Positions 5,829 through 13,778 of a stretch of DNA of 20,945 nucleotides are shown one piece after another (the first letter of the stretch is position 1; each line of letters opens with the position of its first letter). The notes beneath the pieces are model-generated. The model was not told the origin of the DNA. It did not search any database and saw nothing but the letters and a program-made list of their open reading frames with translations. A program made the position numbers and the translations under genes. Source of the DNA: Acidobacteriota bacterium (lineage in GTDB: Bacteria > Acidobacteriota > Terriglobia > UBA7540). The stretch covers positions 1-20,945 of the forward strand of contig JAJYHU010000245.1 in NCBI GenBank assembly GCA_021784615.1, read 5' to 3'.

Positions 5829-7883
5829 ATGAAAATTTCCCTGAATTGGCTTAAAGAGTTTGTGGAAATTCCCGTAGACCCCCACCGGTTGAAAGCGGAC
5901 CTGATCGGCGTGGGGCTCAACGTGGAGTCTTTTGGGGCGGCGGGCGACGACTTGATTTTTGAAATCGAGGTGACCACCAACCGCCCGGACTGCTTGAGCC
6001 ATTACGGAACCGCGCGGGAAGTTGCGACCCTCTATCGCCAACGGCTGAAGCCATTGGAGTATACGCTTCGGGAATCCAGCGCGCCGGCCTCAAGCGAGGC
6101 CTCAATTGAAATCCTCGATCCGGAACTTTGCGCCCGGTATTGCGGCCGGGTGATTCAGGGCGTGGAAGTAAAGCCGTCGCCAGAATGGCTCAAGCAGCGC
6201 CTGGAAGCTGTGGGCCAGCGGTCCATCAACAACGTTGCGGATGTTACGAATTACGTGCTGATGGAACTTGGCCATCCGCTCCATGCTTTCGACCATGCGC
6301 GGCTGACGGGCCACAAAATTATAGTTCGGCGGGCCCGGGTGGGCGAACGTCTTCGCACTCTTGATGGCGTGGATCGGACGCTCGGGGCGGCTGACTTGGT
6401 TATTGCGGACGCGGTGAGGCCGGTGGCGCTTGCCGGCGTGATGGGCGGGGAAGATTCCCAAATCTCCGGAAGCACGCGAACCGTCTTGTTGGAGAGCGCC
6501 TGGTTTGAGCCTGTCTTCATTCGGCGCACTTCAAAGTCTCAGGGCCTGCACACGGAAGCTTCTCACCGGTTCGAACGTGGCGCTGATATTGAAATGGCTC
6601 CCAAGGCCCTTGACCGCGCGGCGGACCTGATCGTGCAGCTTGCCGGTGGAGAAATCCTGCGAGGCGCGTTGGATGTATATCCTGCTCCGCAGCAGCGCAA
6701 CCCGATTATGCTGCGGCGAAGCGAAGTGCAAAGGGTGTTGGGCGCGGAGGTTTCCTGGGAGGAGATTGAGCGTTTCCTGCGGGCATTGGGTTTTGAGGTT
6801 GAGAGGCGGGGAACCGACGGCTGGCGGGTAACGCCGCCCTCGTTCCGTTTGGACGTATCCATTGAGGTTGATCTGATCGAAGAGGTTGCCCGGCACTACG
6901 GGTATAACCGCCTGCCCTCCCGGGTTAAACCGGCGCCGGCGCGTGTGACGGGCAGTTCGGTAAGAGAAGTTGAGTTGAAAATTTCCGAGACCCTGGTGGG
7001 AATCGGATACCGGGAAATCATTCCTTCGCCGATGATCGATCCCGATGAGAACGCGCGTTTTACCGACCGTCCTCCCGTGGTTCTGGCAAATCCGCTCAGC
7101 CAGGAAGCTTCCACCATGCGATCTTCGGCGATTCCGAGCATGGTGCGCGCCCTCAAGTGGAACCTGGACCGCTATCGGAATGACCTGAAACTCTCTGAGA
7201 TGGGCAGGACCTACACCAACCGCGCTGAGGGGCTACCCGAAGAGAAACAGGTTTTGACGCTGGGCTTATCGGGCCGCCGCCAGGGTGCGAGCGTACACGG
7301 AACGGAAGAAGGCATCGATTTCTTTGATCTCAAGGGCGATGTGGAAGCGCTCCTGGAGGCTTTTGACCTGCCGGGTCTCGCGTTTGAGCCCGCCGAGTGC
7401 CTCTATCATGAGCCCGGACTGGGCGGACGCTTTGTCGCGGGACAAACGCCGATCGCGCTTCTCGGCAAGCTGAAGGAGAGCCTTGCGCGGGATTATAAAT
7501 TACGGCAGGAAGTATGGCTCGCCGAAGTCGATTTGGATTTCCTCTTAAAGGCTTCTCTGCGGCATCCGAGTTTCAAGCCGATCTCAAAATTTCCGCCCGT
7601 CGAACGAGACTTCTCGCTGGTCGTTCCGGAAACGACGCCTTATAGCAGCCTTGAGGCGGCCGTTCGCGGACTCGGTCTGGAAGAAACGCAAAGCATCATG
7701 CCGGTGGATCGCCGGCGAAGCGAGGAACTTGCATCAGGAACAATCCCCGGAGGCCATGCGAGTCTATTGCTCCGGGTTACTTTTCAAAGTCCGACCCACA
7801 CGCTCGCGAGCGAGGAAATTGAAGCCGCAAGCCAGCGCGTGCTTGAGGCTCTTGAACCCTTAGGGGTTCGATTGAGAGCGTAA
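5829..7883 (+). CDS. pheT: Phenylalanine-tRNA ligase beta subunit lacking the OB-fold domain
   Basis: This subunit pairs with PheS and carries editing and tRNA-binding domains. It begins MKISLNWLKEFVEIPVDP and passes from VESFGAAGDD straight into FEIEVTTNRPDCL (44-56). In E. coli PheT (795 residues) these parts are separated by about 100 residues of EMAP-II-like OB-fold tRNA-binding domain, absent here. The B3/4 editing region (about 95-265) with HPLHAFDH, the B5 domain (about 293-362), the pseudo-catalytic core and a C-terminal FDX-ACB anticodon domain (588-683, from SKFPPVERDFSLVVP) are all present. At 684 residues the difference from E. coli is accounted for by the missing domain. The reading frame is intact, so this is a domain-architecture variant rather than damage. 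A small coiled-coil gene follows after 15 nt. Confidence 0.95.
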   Translation: MKISLNWLKEFVEIPVDPHRLKADLIGVGLNVESFGAAGDDLIFEIEVTTNRPDCLSHYGTAREVATLYRQRLKPLEYTLRESSAPASSEASIEILDPELCARYCGRVIQGVEVKPSPEWLKQRLEAVGQRSINNVADVTNYVLMELGHPLHAFDHARLTGHKIIVRRARVGERLRTLDGVDRTLGAADLVIADAVRPVALAGVMGGEDSQISGSTRTVLLESAWFEPVFIRRTSKSQGLHTEASHRFERGADIEMAPKALDRAADLIVQLAGGEILRGALDVYPAPQQRNPIMLRRSEVQRVLGAEVSWEEIERFLRALGFEVERRGTDGWRVTPPSFRLDVSIEVDLIEEVARHYGYNRLPSRVKPAPARVTGSSVREVELKISETLVGIGYREIIPSPMIDPDENARFTDRPPVVLANPLSQEASTMRSSAIPSMVRALKWNLDRYRNDLKLSEMGRTYTNRAEGLPEEKQVLTLGLSGRRQGASVHGTEEGIDFFDLKGDVEALLEAFDLPGLAFEPAECLYHEPGLGGRFVAGQTPIALLGKLKESLARDYKLRQEVWLAEVDLDFLLKASLRHPSFKPISKFPPVERDFSLVVPETTPYSSLEAAVRGLGLEETQSIMPVDRRRSEELASGTIPGGHASLLLRVTFQSPTHTLASEEIEAASQRVLEALEPLGVRLRA

Positions 7884-7898
7884 GCGCAAGGGTCGGCA

Positions 7899-8177
7899 AT
7901 GGGGCCAAGTCATATGGATCTGAATGAGAGTTTCCAGCAGCTCGAAGAGAAAATTTCAAAGGCGGGCGAGGTCTTCAAGCGCGCGGTGGCTGAAAAACGC
8001 GATCTTGAGCATGCGCTTGAAAAGTTGAAGGAGGGCTCGAGCGAAAGCGAAAAGCGGTTTGAGGCCCTACAACATGAAGTCCAAGTGTTGCGGCGCGAAC
8101 GCGAAGAGGTTCGAGTCCGGATCGAAAAGCTTCTGAAGCAGATCGAGCAGTTGACAAGTTCCGGCTCTCCCGGATAA
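7899..8177 (+). CDS. Small coiled-coil protein, ZapB-like by context
   Basis: The 92-residue protein is almost entirely charged helix from residue 6 to 85 (FQQLEEKISKAGEVFKRAV... LRREREEVRVRIEKLLKQIEQL), with hydrophobic residues spaced as heptads and no membrane segment. It ends SSGSPG. It is 15 nt after pheT and one short gap before zapA. ZapB in gammaproteobacteria is a coiled-coil partner of ZapA at the Z-ring, so a divisome role is a reasonable inference from context. Sequence alone does not prove homology, since coiled coils converge. ATG 7899 and ATG 7914 (MDLNESFQQ) are both possible starts; neither has a strong ribosome binding site. Confidence 0.7.
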   Translation: MGPSHMDLNESFQQLEEKISKAGEVFKRAVAEKRDLEHALEKLKEGSSESEKRFEALQHEVQVLRREREEVRVRIEKLLKQIEQLTSSGSPG

Positions 8178-8240
8178 TAGTTCGAAGTCCGTGAAGCGCT
8201 TCTGTGAGCGCGCGGAACGGCAATGGTGGAAAGGAGAAAC

Positions 8241-8540
8241 ATGGCCAATCCCCAGGAGGCGGTTCGAGTCGAAATCTTCGACCAGGAATACCGCGTGAAG
8301 GGCAGCCTCGATCCGGAATATCTCGAGGTGCTTGCGAAGTACGTGGACGGCAAGATGCGGTCGATTGCAACCCGCAGCCACAATGTGGATTCTGTGCGCG
8401 TGGCCGTCCTGGCTGCGCTGAACATCGCTGACGAATACCATCAAATGAAGTCGAAGTACGAAACGGCGGCGGAGCAAGTGGAACGGAAAGTCGGCGAGTG
8501 CACCGAGGTGCTCGACCAGTTCCTCAAGCGGGCTGTTTGA
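8241..8540 (+). CDS. zapA: Cell division protein ZapA
   Basis: ZapA crosslinks FtsZ protofilaments at the division site. The 99-residue protein shows the family pattern: a beta-rich N-domain (RVEIFDQEYRVKGSLDPEYLEVLAKYVDGKMRSI), then VDSVRVAVLAALNIADEYHQMK and a C-terminal coiled coil (about 60-95). The start is set at ATG 8241 because AAAGGAG lies 4 nt before it. An upstream in-frame ATG at 8223 would place that site inside the gene. It follows the ZapB-like gene by 63 nt and precedes a ymdB-type gene by 97 nt, a neighbourhood found widely outside Proteobacteria. Confidence 0.92.
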   Translation: MANPQEAVRVEIFDQEYRVKGSLDPEYLEVLAKYVDGKMRSIATRSHNVDSVRVAVLAALNIADEYHQMKSKYETAAEQVERKVGECTEVLDQFLKRAV

Positions 8541-8559
8541 CGGCTTGCCAGGGGCCTGT

Positions 8560-8619
8560 GGCGTGCCGACGGTCTTGGGCGCTTTGATCCCGCTTGGAAA
8601 TCTTCCGCCGCGACACGCC
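8560..8619 (+). other. Long imperfect hairpin between zapA and the phosphodiesterase gene
   Basis: GGCGTG (8560-8565) pairs with CACGCC (8614-8619), and inner CG/CGG segments can pair with CCG/CG near 8605-8611 across internal loops. The loop is large. 6S RNA often follows zapA, but this gap is only 97 nt, too short for a full 6S RNA. It may be a weak terminator-like or leader structure. Confidence 0.25.
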
Positions 8620-8637
8620 GGAAATTAAAGGAGAGAG

Positions 8638-9435
8638 TTGCAGAGCACAGTTAAAATCCTCTATATCGGTGATATCTTTGGCCGTCCGGGACGGCGAGTT
8701 GTAAAAGAATCGCTGCCTGAGATTGCGCGCGAGTACGCACCGGACCTGATTCTCGCCAATGGTGAAAACGCCGCCTCCGGGTTCGGCATTACGCCGCCGC
8801 TGGTGGAAGAATTGCTGGATCTGGGCATTTCCGTGCTGACCTCCGGAAACCACATTTGGGACAAGAAGGAAATTGTCGGTTACATGGCGGAGCGGGAGGA
8901 CAGCCGCCTGCTGCGTCCCGCCAACTACCCGGACCCGGCGCCCGGGCGGGGCCTGTTCGTGGGCAGGATGCGCTCGGGATTGGACTACGCAGTTCTTAAC
9001 CTCCAGGGCCGGGTCTTCATGCCCGCAATCGATTGCCCCTTCCGAACAGCGGACAAGCTTCTTGCTACGATCCCCGAGTCTGTGAAAATCCGCATTGTGG
9101 ATCTGCATGCGGAGGCGACTTCCGAGAAACTGTCGATGGGGTGGTATCTGGACGGCCGGGTGACGGCGATGGTGGGGACTCATACCCACATCCCCACGGC
9201 GGACGAATTCGTGATGCCGCAGGGAACCGCCTACATTACGGATTTGGGGATGACCGGACCCTATGAGTCCGTGATTGGAATCGATAAGGACACGGCGATC
9301 CGTAAGTTTCTTACCCAGATTCCCGAGCGGTTTGAAGTCGCCAAGAACGACGTCCGATTTTGCGCCGTCCTGGTTGAGGCCAATCCGGAAACGGGGCGCG
9401 CAGTGTCCATCGAACGAATTGTCCGAAAATTCTAG
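8638..9435 (+). CDS. YmdB/TIGR00282-type metallophosphoesterase (TTG start)
   Basis: The 265-residue protein carries the family motifs in order: GDIFGRPGRR (11-20, metal-binding D12), NGENAASGFGIT (41-52, E43), SGNHIWDKKE (69-78, N71 and H72), LRPANYP (92-98), DLHAEATSEK (155-164) and VGTHTHIPTADE (179-190). Characterised relatives such as Bacillus YmdB hydrolyse 2',3'-cyclic nucleotides and influence RNA turnover and biofilm choice. The substrate here is inferred. AAAGGAG sits 4 nt before the TTG at 8638, and no in-frame ATG precedes the first motif, so TTG is the start. The gene lies between zapA and uppS. An 82-nt gap follows. Confidence 0.92.
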   Translation: MQSTVKILYIGDIFGRPGRRVVKESLPEIAREYAPDLILANGENAASGFGITPPLVEELLDLGISVLTSGNHIWDKKEIVGYMAEREDSRLLRPANYPDPAPGRGLFVGRMRSGLDYAVLNLQGRVFMPAIDCPFRTADKLLATIPESVKIRIVDLHAEATSEKLSMGWYLDGRVTAMVGTHTHIPTADEFVMPQGTAYITDLGMTGPYESVIGIDKDTAIRKFLTQIPERFEVAKNDVRFCAVLVEANPETGRAVSIERIVRKF

Positions 9436-9472
9436 AGCCTGGCCGGCCGCGCCAGCGGGCGCCGCGCACGAG

Positions 9473-9501
9473 TTGAAGCTGCCGAGGCCCTGTGTTAATT
9501 T
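9473..9501 (+). promoter_or_regulatory. Candidate promoter before uppS
   Basis: TTGAAG (9473-9478) and TGT-TAATTT (-10 at 9496-9501, with an extended TGN) are 17 nt apart. This would start transcription about 10 nt before the uppS ATG, which has no Shine-Dalgarno sequence, so a nearly leaderless mRNA is possible. The -10 is weak. Confidence 0.3.
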
Positions 9502-9517
9502 GGCAACTCTTACTTGA

Positions 9518-10297
9518 ATGAGGATGCTTGTCCTCAGGCCCGTCGTGAAAACGAGAACCTCTGAAACCCGGTTGCCGCCTCAAATCGACCTTGCGCGGTT
9601 GCCTCGACACATTGCCATCATCATGGACGGCAACGGCCGGTGGGCCAAAAAGCGCCGGTTGCCGCGGATTGCCGGCCATCGTGCGGGTATTCGCGCGGTG
9701 CGCCAAGTGGTGGAGGCTTCGGCCCGTCTGGGCGTCGGATGTCTTACGCTCTACGCATTCTCCGTGGAGAATTGGAAGCGCCCGCACACGGAGGTCAATC
9801 TCCTGATGAGTTTGCTTCGCGAATATCTCAAGAGAGAAATTCCGGAGCTCAATAAGCACAATATCCGGTTCGGAGCGATTGGAAGGATTAGCAGCCTTCC
9901 GCCTTCAGTGCAGAAGGATCTTCGCACGACCATCGAGAAGACCCGGAAGAATTCCGGGCTGAGGCTGACGCTGGCTCTTAATTATGGCGGGCGCGCGGAG
10001 CTGATTGACGCAGTGCGGGACCTTGTGACCCGCCTTGAGAAATCCGGCGCGCTGGACGTGGATGCCATCACGGAAGACGAACTCAACCGGCATCTTTATA
10101 CGCATGATTTACCCGATCCTGATTTACTGATCCGAACCAGCGGAGAGATGCGCCTAAGCAATTTTCTCTTATGGCAAGTCGCCTATAGCGAGATCTGGGT
10201 GACGGATACCCTGTGGCCCGATTTCAAGGAGCAGGATTTGCTCCAGGCGGTTGCCGACTTTCAAAGGCGAGAGCGGCGCTACGGCGGGTTAGTCTGA
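9518..10297 (+). CDS. uppS: Undecaprenyl diphosphate synthase (cis-prenyltransferase)
   Basis: The enzyme adds isopentenyl diphosphate units to farnesyl diphosphate to make C55-PP, the lipid carrier for peptidoglycan and other glycans. The 259-residue protein has HIAIIMDGNGRWAKKR (31-46, catalytic D37), GHRAG (54-58), YAFSVENWKRP (79-89) and the C-terminal signatures LLIRTSGEMRLSNFLLWQ (203-220) with a terminal YGG. The first about 25 residues precede the family core and may be an extension; a second ATG is two codons in. No ribosome binding site is visible. It starts a plus-strand run of isoprenoid and membrane-lipid genes, with cdsA next after 66 nt. Confidence 0.95.
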   Translation: MRMLVLRPVVKTRTSETRLPPQIDLARLPRHIAIIMDGNGRWAKKRRLPRIAGHRAGIRAVRQVVEASARLGVGCLTLYAFSVENWKRPHTEVNLLMSLLREYLKREIPELNKHNIRFGAIGRISSLPPSVQKDLRTTIEKTRKNSGLRLTLALNYGGRAELIDAVRDLVTRLEKSGALDVDAITEDELNRHLYTHDLPDPDLLIRTSGEMRLSNFLLWQVAYSEIWVTDTLWPDFKEQDLLQAVADFQRRERRYGGLV

Positions 10298-10363
10298 CCT
10301 CGCAGGGACGCGCTTAGTCCCGCCTGCGTGGAAGGCTGCTCCCAGCTCTCCTCAGTGGATTCC

Positions 10364-11185
10364 ATGAAGCTGCGGATTCTAACCGGATTACCTCTGGCCT
10401 TCGCGGTTGTGTACTTGATTGTCCAGGAGCGGGAATGGGTGTTTGCCCTGGCCGTTCTTGTAACCGTGGAGATCAGCCTCCACGAGTTTTTCTTTGTCAG
10501 CGAGCGAGCTGGTTTGCGAGGCTGGGCCATCCTGGGTTATGCGGGAGGAGGGCTGCTGTGCCTTTCGCAGTTCGCGGCTTTGCACCGGACAGGTTTTAGT
10601 GAATCGGCTGCCCTTGTGCTTATCGTCGTGGGTGTGCCGGCGTTGGGTCTTCTCCTGGTCTCAAATCTCAAAGAATACTTCGTGGGTTTGGCCTCAACCT
10701 TGCTCGGAATTTTCTTTGTTGCTTTCACTTTTTCATGGATTGTTCCCTTGCGTTTTGCCGAGTCGGGCGAGGGGCGAAATTTGGTTCTTCTCTTGTTTGC
10801 CGTCATTTGGTCCGAAGATATCTTTGCGTATGTGGTTGGGAGGTTTGCAGGGAGAACTCCATTGGCCAAACGTATTTCGCCCCGGAAAACAGTTGAGGGG
10901 GCGATAGCAGGATTGGTTGGAGCCGTTCTTGTTGCTTTGGGTTTCAAGCACTGGTTTTGGCAGACAGCCGGCCAAAAAACAGTTATTCTGATAGCGGTAC
11001 TAATTGCAGTAGCAGGGCAGGCTGGAGATCTTGTGGAATCTGCCCTGAAGCGGGCCGCTGACCTGAAGGATTCAGGGGCGATCCTACCTGGCCACGGAGG
11101 AATGCTGGACCGTATTGACAGCCTCCTGTTTGGCATCCCTACCGTGTGGCTGGTATGGAATCTAAAGGACTTTTTGCGACGATGA
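10364..11185 (+). CDS. cdsA: Phosphatidate cytidylyltransferase (CDP-diacylglycerol synthase)
   Basis: This integral membrane enzyme makes CDP-diacylglycerol from CTP and phosphatidic acid, the branch point for phospholipids. The C-terminal signature is complete: SALKRAADLKDSG followed by PGHGGMLDRID. Several hydrophobic segments fill the rest (for example LPLAFAVVYLIV, LVLIVVGVPALGLLLV, TVILIAVLIAVAG), matching the multi-pass family. I set the start at ATG 10364 (MKLRILTGLPLAF, 273 residues). A GTG 36 nt upstream would add a non-membrane leader without a ribosome binding site. Its TGA overlaps the dxr ATG by four bases. Confidence 0.93.
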   Translation: MKLRILTGLPLAFAVVYLIVQEREWVFALAVLVTVEISLHEFFFVSERAGLRGWAILGYAGGGLLCLSQFAALHRTGFSESAALVLIVVGVPALGLLLVSNLKEYFVGLASTLLGIFFVAFTFSWIVPLRFAESGEGRNLVLLLFAVIWSEDIFAYVVGRFAGRTPLAKRISPRKTVEGAIAGLVGAVLVALGFKHWFWQTAGQKTVILIAVLIAVAGQAGDLVESALKRAADLKDSGAILPGHGGMLDRIDSLLFGIPTVWLVWNLKDFLRR

Positions 11186-12375
11186 AAGGATTGTGCATTC
11201 TCGGGTCAACGGGTTCGATCGGTCAAAATAGCCTCCGTGTTTTGAGCGGCTTACAAGACCGCTTTCGAGTGGTTTCGCTCTCAGCGGGCAGGAATATCGA
11301 TGTGCTGGCGGAGCAGATTGTGGCTTTCCGGCCCAGCATCGCCGTGGTGGCGGAATCTGACTCGATTGCGCCGTTGCGGGCACGGCTTCAAGCGCGGAAC
11401 TTTCATGACAAGGTCGATATTCTTGCCGGAACTGACGGGCAGGTGGAAGCAGCTACCCACCCCAAGGTGGATTTTGTTGTCGCCGCAGCCCATGGAACGA
11501 CCGGGCTGGTGGCCACTTACCGGGCCATTTGCGCCGGCAAGACGGTAGGCCTTGCCAACAAGGAAGTTATGGTGGTGGCGGGTGAAGTGATTACGGAGGC
11601 AGCCCGTTCGCATGGCGTGGAAGTTCTTCCCATCGATAGCGAGCATTGCGCCGTACACCAATGCCTGCGGTCCGGCCTTCATCAGGAAGTTCGCCGCCTG
11701 ATCTTGACGGGTTCCGGCGGGCCATTCCTCAAGGTTTCCCGCAAACAGCTTGACTTTGTGACTCCCGAGATGGCGCTGAAGCATCCGGTGTGGAAAATGG
11801 GAGGCCGGATTACCATTGATTCAGCGACCTTGATGAATAAAGGCTTTGAAATCATAGAGGCGCACTGGCTTTTTGGTTTTCCATCGTCACAAATCGAAGT
11901 CTTGATTCACCCCGAATCGATCATCCATTCCATGATAGAATTCCAAGATGGCTCTGTAATGGCCCAGCTTTCCGTCGCGGACATGCGCCTACCCATTCAA
12001 TACGCGTTGACTTATCCGGAGCGCGTGTCTGCAAATGGAAATCTGCCGCTGCTCGATTTGATCGCCACGCGGCGCCTGCGCTTCGAGAAGCCTGATGAGA
12101 GGCGGTTTCCGTGCCTGGCGTTGGGACGCTCGGCGCTTGAGAAGGGTGGGGCAATGCCCTGCGCATTGAACGCCGCGGACGAAGTCGCAGTGGAGGCTTT
12201 TTTAGCTCATCGGCTGCGGTTTTCCGATATTCCGCGTCTAATTGAGGGGGTGTTGAGCGAGACATCTGAGTCGCGCCTAAGCTCCCTCGATGAAGTTCTT
12301 GAATGCGACAAGCGCTCCCGCGAACGAGCGCGCGAGTTAGTGGAGGATATGGCAGGTTCGCGCACCCTGGTTTGA
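11182..12375 (+). CDS. dxr: 1-deoxy-D-xylulose 5-phosphate reductoisomerase
   Basis: DXR converts DXP to 2-C-methyl-D-erythritol 4-phosphate with NADPH, the second step of the MEP isoprenoid pathway. From ATG 11182 (397 residues) the order is the NADPH-binding loop GSTGSIG (8-14), GLANKEVMVVAGE (123-135), metal ligands D152 and E154 in PIDSEHCAVHQ, SGGPF (178-182), WKMGGRITIDSATLMNKGFE (third ligand E223) and HPESIIHSMIEF. All key residues are present. The ATGA overlap with cdsA and the position of the Rossmann glycine motif favour this start over in-frame ATGs at 11146 and 11155, which lie inside cdsA. Together with ispG 1.4 kb downstream it marks a local MEP cluster. Confidence 0.96.
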   Translation: MKGLCILGSTGSIGQNSLRVLSGLQDRFRVVSLSAGRNIDVLAEQIVAFRPSIAVVAESDSIAPLRARLQARNFHDKVDILAGTDGQVEAATHPKVDFVVAAAHGTTGLVATYRAICAGKTVGLANKEVMVVAGEVITEAARSHGVEVLPIDSEHCAVHQCLRSGLHQEVRRLILTGSGGPFLKVSRKQLDFVTPEMALKHPVWKMGGRITIDSATLMNKGFEIIEAHWLFGFPSSQIEVLIHPESIIHSMIEFQDGSVMAQLSVADMRLPIQYALTYPERVSANGNLPLLDLIATRRLRFEKPDERRFPCLALGRSALEKGGAMPCALNAADEVAVEAFLAHRLRFSDIPRLIEGVLSETSESRLSSLDEVLECDKRSRERARELVEDMAGSRTLV

Positions 12376-12401
12376 GCATGAGTAACTGAAAGGTCTGACC
12401 T

Positions 12402-13730
12402 ATGATTTCAAGCTTCCTCACGGATGCCATCGTTGTCACGGTGGTTTTGGGGGGCATGGTTTTTCTGCACGAACTGGGGCATTTCCTGGCCGCCAAGAGC
12501 TTCCGAGTGCGAGTCCTCACTTTCTCTCTAGGCTTTGGCACGCGCCTGTTCGGTTTTAAGCGGGGTGATACGGACTACCGGGTTAGCGTTCTGCCGCTGG
12601 GTGGATATGTAAAGATGGCCGGCGACGATCCGACCGCGGTGCTGACGGGCGATCCTGGTGAGTTTCTTTCATGTCCCCGTTGGAAGCGATTTGTAATCAT
12701 CTTGATGGGCCCCACGATGAATTTTGTGCTGGCCATCGTGGTTCTTGCGGGGCTTTACCGATATCATTATCAAAAACCAGCCTATGAGGATCAGCCCGTC
12801 AAGATCGGCGCCGTAGATCCGCAGTCGCCGGCGGCTGCGGCAGGGATTCAGGCGGGCGACGTGATCGTGCGGTTCGACGGCGTGCAAGATCCCAAGTGGC
12901 AGGATGTCAAGTTCAATGTCATCACGGGAGCCGGGCATCCGATTCCTCTGACCGTGTTGCGTGACGGCAAGTTGATCCGCACGGATATGACTCCTCATGC
13001 GGAGGGACCCAACCGCACCGGGGAAGCAGGCTGGTATCCTTATGTGCCGGGCATCATCGAAGAGGTGAATCCCGGCGAGCCGGCCAGCCAGGCGGGGCTC
13101 AAGCCCGGGGATATGATCACCGGCATTGATGGCAAGCGGATTTACTTTTGGCCATTGATTGTCCAGAAGTTGAGGGACAGCAAAGGCGAGGAAACGCAAC
13201 TGACCATCGTCCGTGACGGAAAAGAGTTTCAGGTCCACGTGAAACCTCTGTACACGGACGTCATGGGCTTGAAAACCTGGCGGATTGGCGTGACGATTCA
13301 AAATAACGAATTCGTGGTCCGAAAGCTGCCACTGGGCCTCGCCACCGAATATGCGTTAAGAGACAATTACCAGAACTTTATCCAGACCTTTGACGTGCTG
13401 GGAAAACTCGTGACCCGGCGCATGTCGGCCCGCTCTCTTGCGGGGCCGATTGGCATCGCTCAGATTTCCGGAGAAGCGTACCGGCGGGGCATTGCGGACC
13501 TGCTGATGATCGTCTCGTTTATCAGCTTGCAATTGGGAATTCTCAACCTGCTGCCCATTCCGATTTTAGACGGTGGGCAGATTTTCCTTCTGGGGGTTGA
13601 AAGCTTTCTGCGGCGTGACCTCAGCTTGGAGATCAAGGAGCGCTTTGCTCAGGTTGGAATTGTGTTTCTATTGCTTATTTTTGTTTTTGTCATGTATAAC
13701 GACATTGTGAAGACGATTCGTCCTTCTTGA
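12402..13730 (+). CDS. rseP: RIP metalloprotease RseP (site-2 protease family)
   Basis: This intramembrane zinc protease cleaves membrane-anchored regulators such as anti-sigma factors after a first outside cut. The 442-residue protein has HELGH at 23-27 inside the first transmembrane helix, a second helix (about 98-118, LMGPTMNFVLA), two PDZ domains (about 132-200 and 215-285, with GIQAGDVIVRFDG and GLKPGDMITGIDG), and NLLPIPILDGG (382-392) that supplies the third zinc ligand Asp. A last helix is at about 418-435. Two PDZ domains match the RseP form rather than the one-PDZ form. AAAGGT precedes the ATG by 8 nt. Its placement between dxr and ispG is common in bacteria. Confidence 0.95.
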   Translation: MISSFLTDAIVVTVVLGGMVFLHELGHFLAAKSFRVRVLTFSLGFGTRLFGFKRGDTDYRVSVLPLGGYVKMAGDDPTAVLTGDPGEFLSCPRWKRFVIILMGPTMNFVLAIVVLAGLYRYHYQKPAYEDQPVKIGAVDPQSPAAAAGIQAGDVIVRFDGVQDPKWQDVKFNVITGAGHPIPLTVLRDGKLIRTDMTPHAEGPNRTGEAGWYPYVPGIIEEVNPGEPASQAGLKPGDMITGIDGKRIYFWPLIVQKLRDSKGEETQLTIVRDGKEFQVHVKPLYTDVMGLKTWRIGVTIQNNEFVVRKLPLGLATEYALRDNYQNFIQTFDVLGKLVTRRMSARSLAGPIGIAQISGEAYRRGIADLLMIVSFISLQLGILNLLPIPILDGGQIFLLGVESFLRRDLSLEIKERFAQVGIVFLLLIFVFVMYNDIVKTIRPS

Positions 13731-13778
13731 ACGTGGAGGGACGATTTCGCGTCTATTCTTTTGCAGGGGCGAACAACC

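Noticed and set aside
8541..8637. 6S RNA downstream of zapA
   Set aside because: The position is typical, but only 97 nt are available and the pairing is short with a large loop, whereas 6S RNA is about 180 nt with a long rod-shaped structure.
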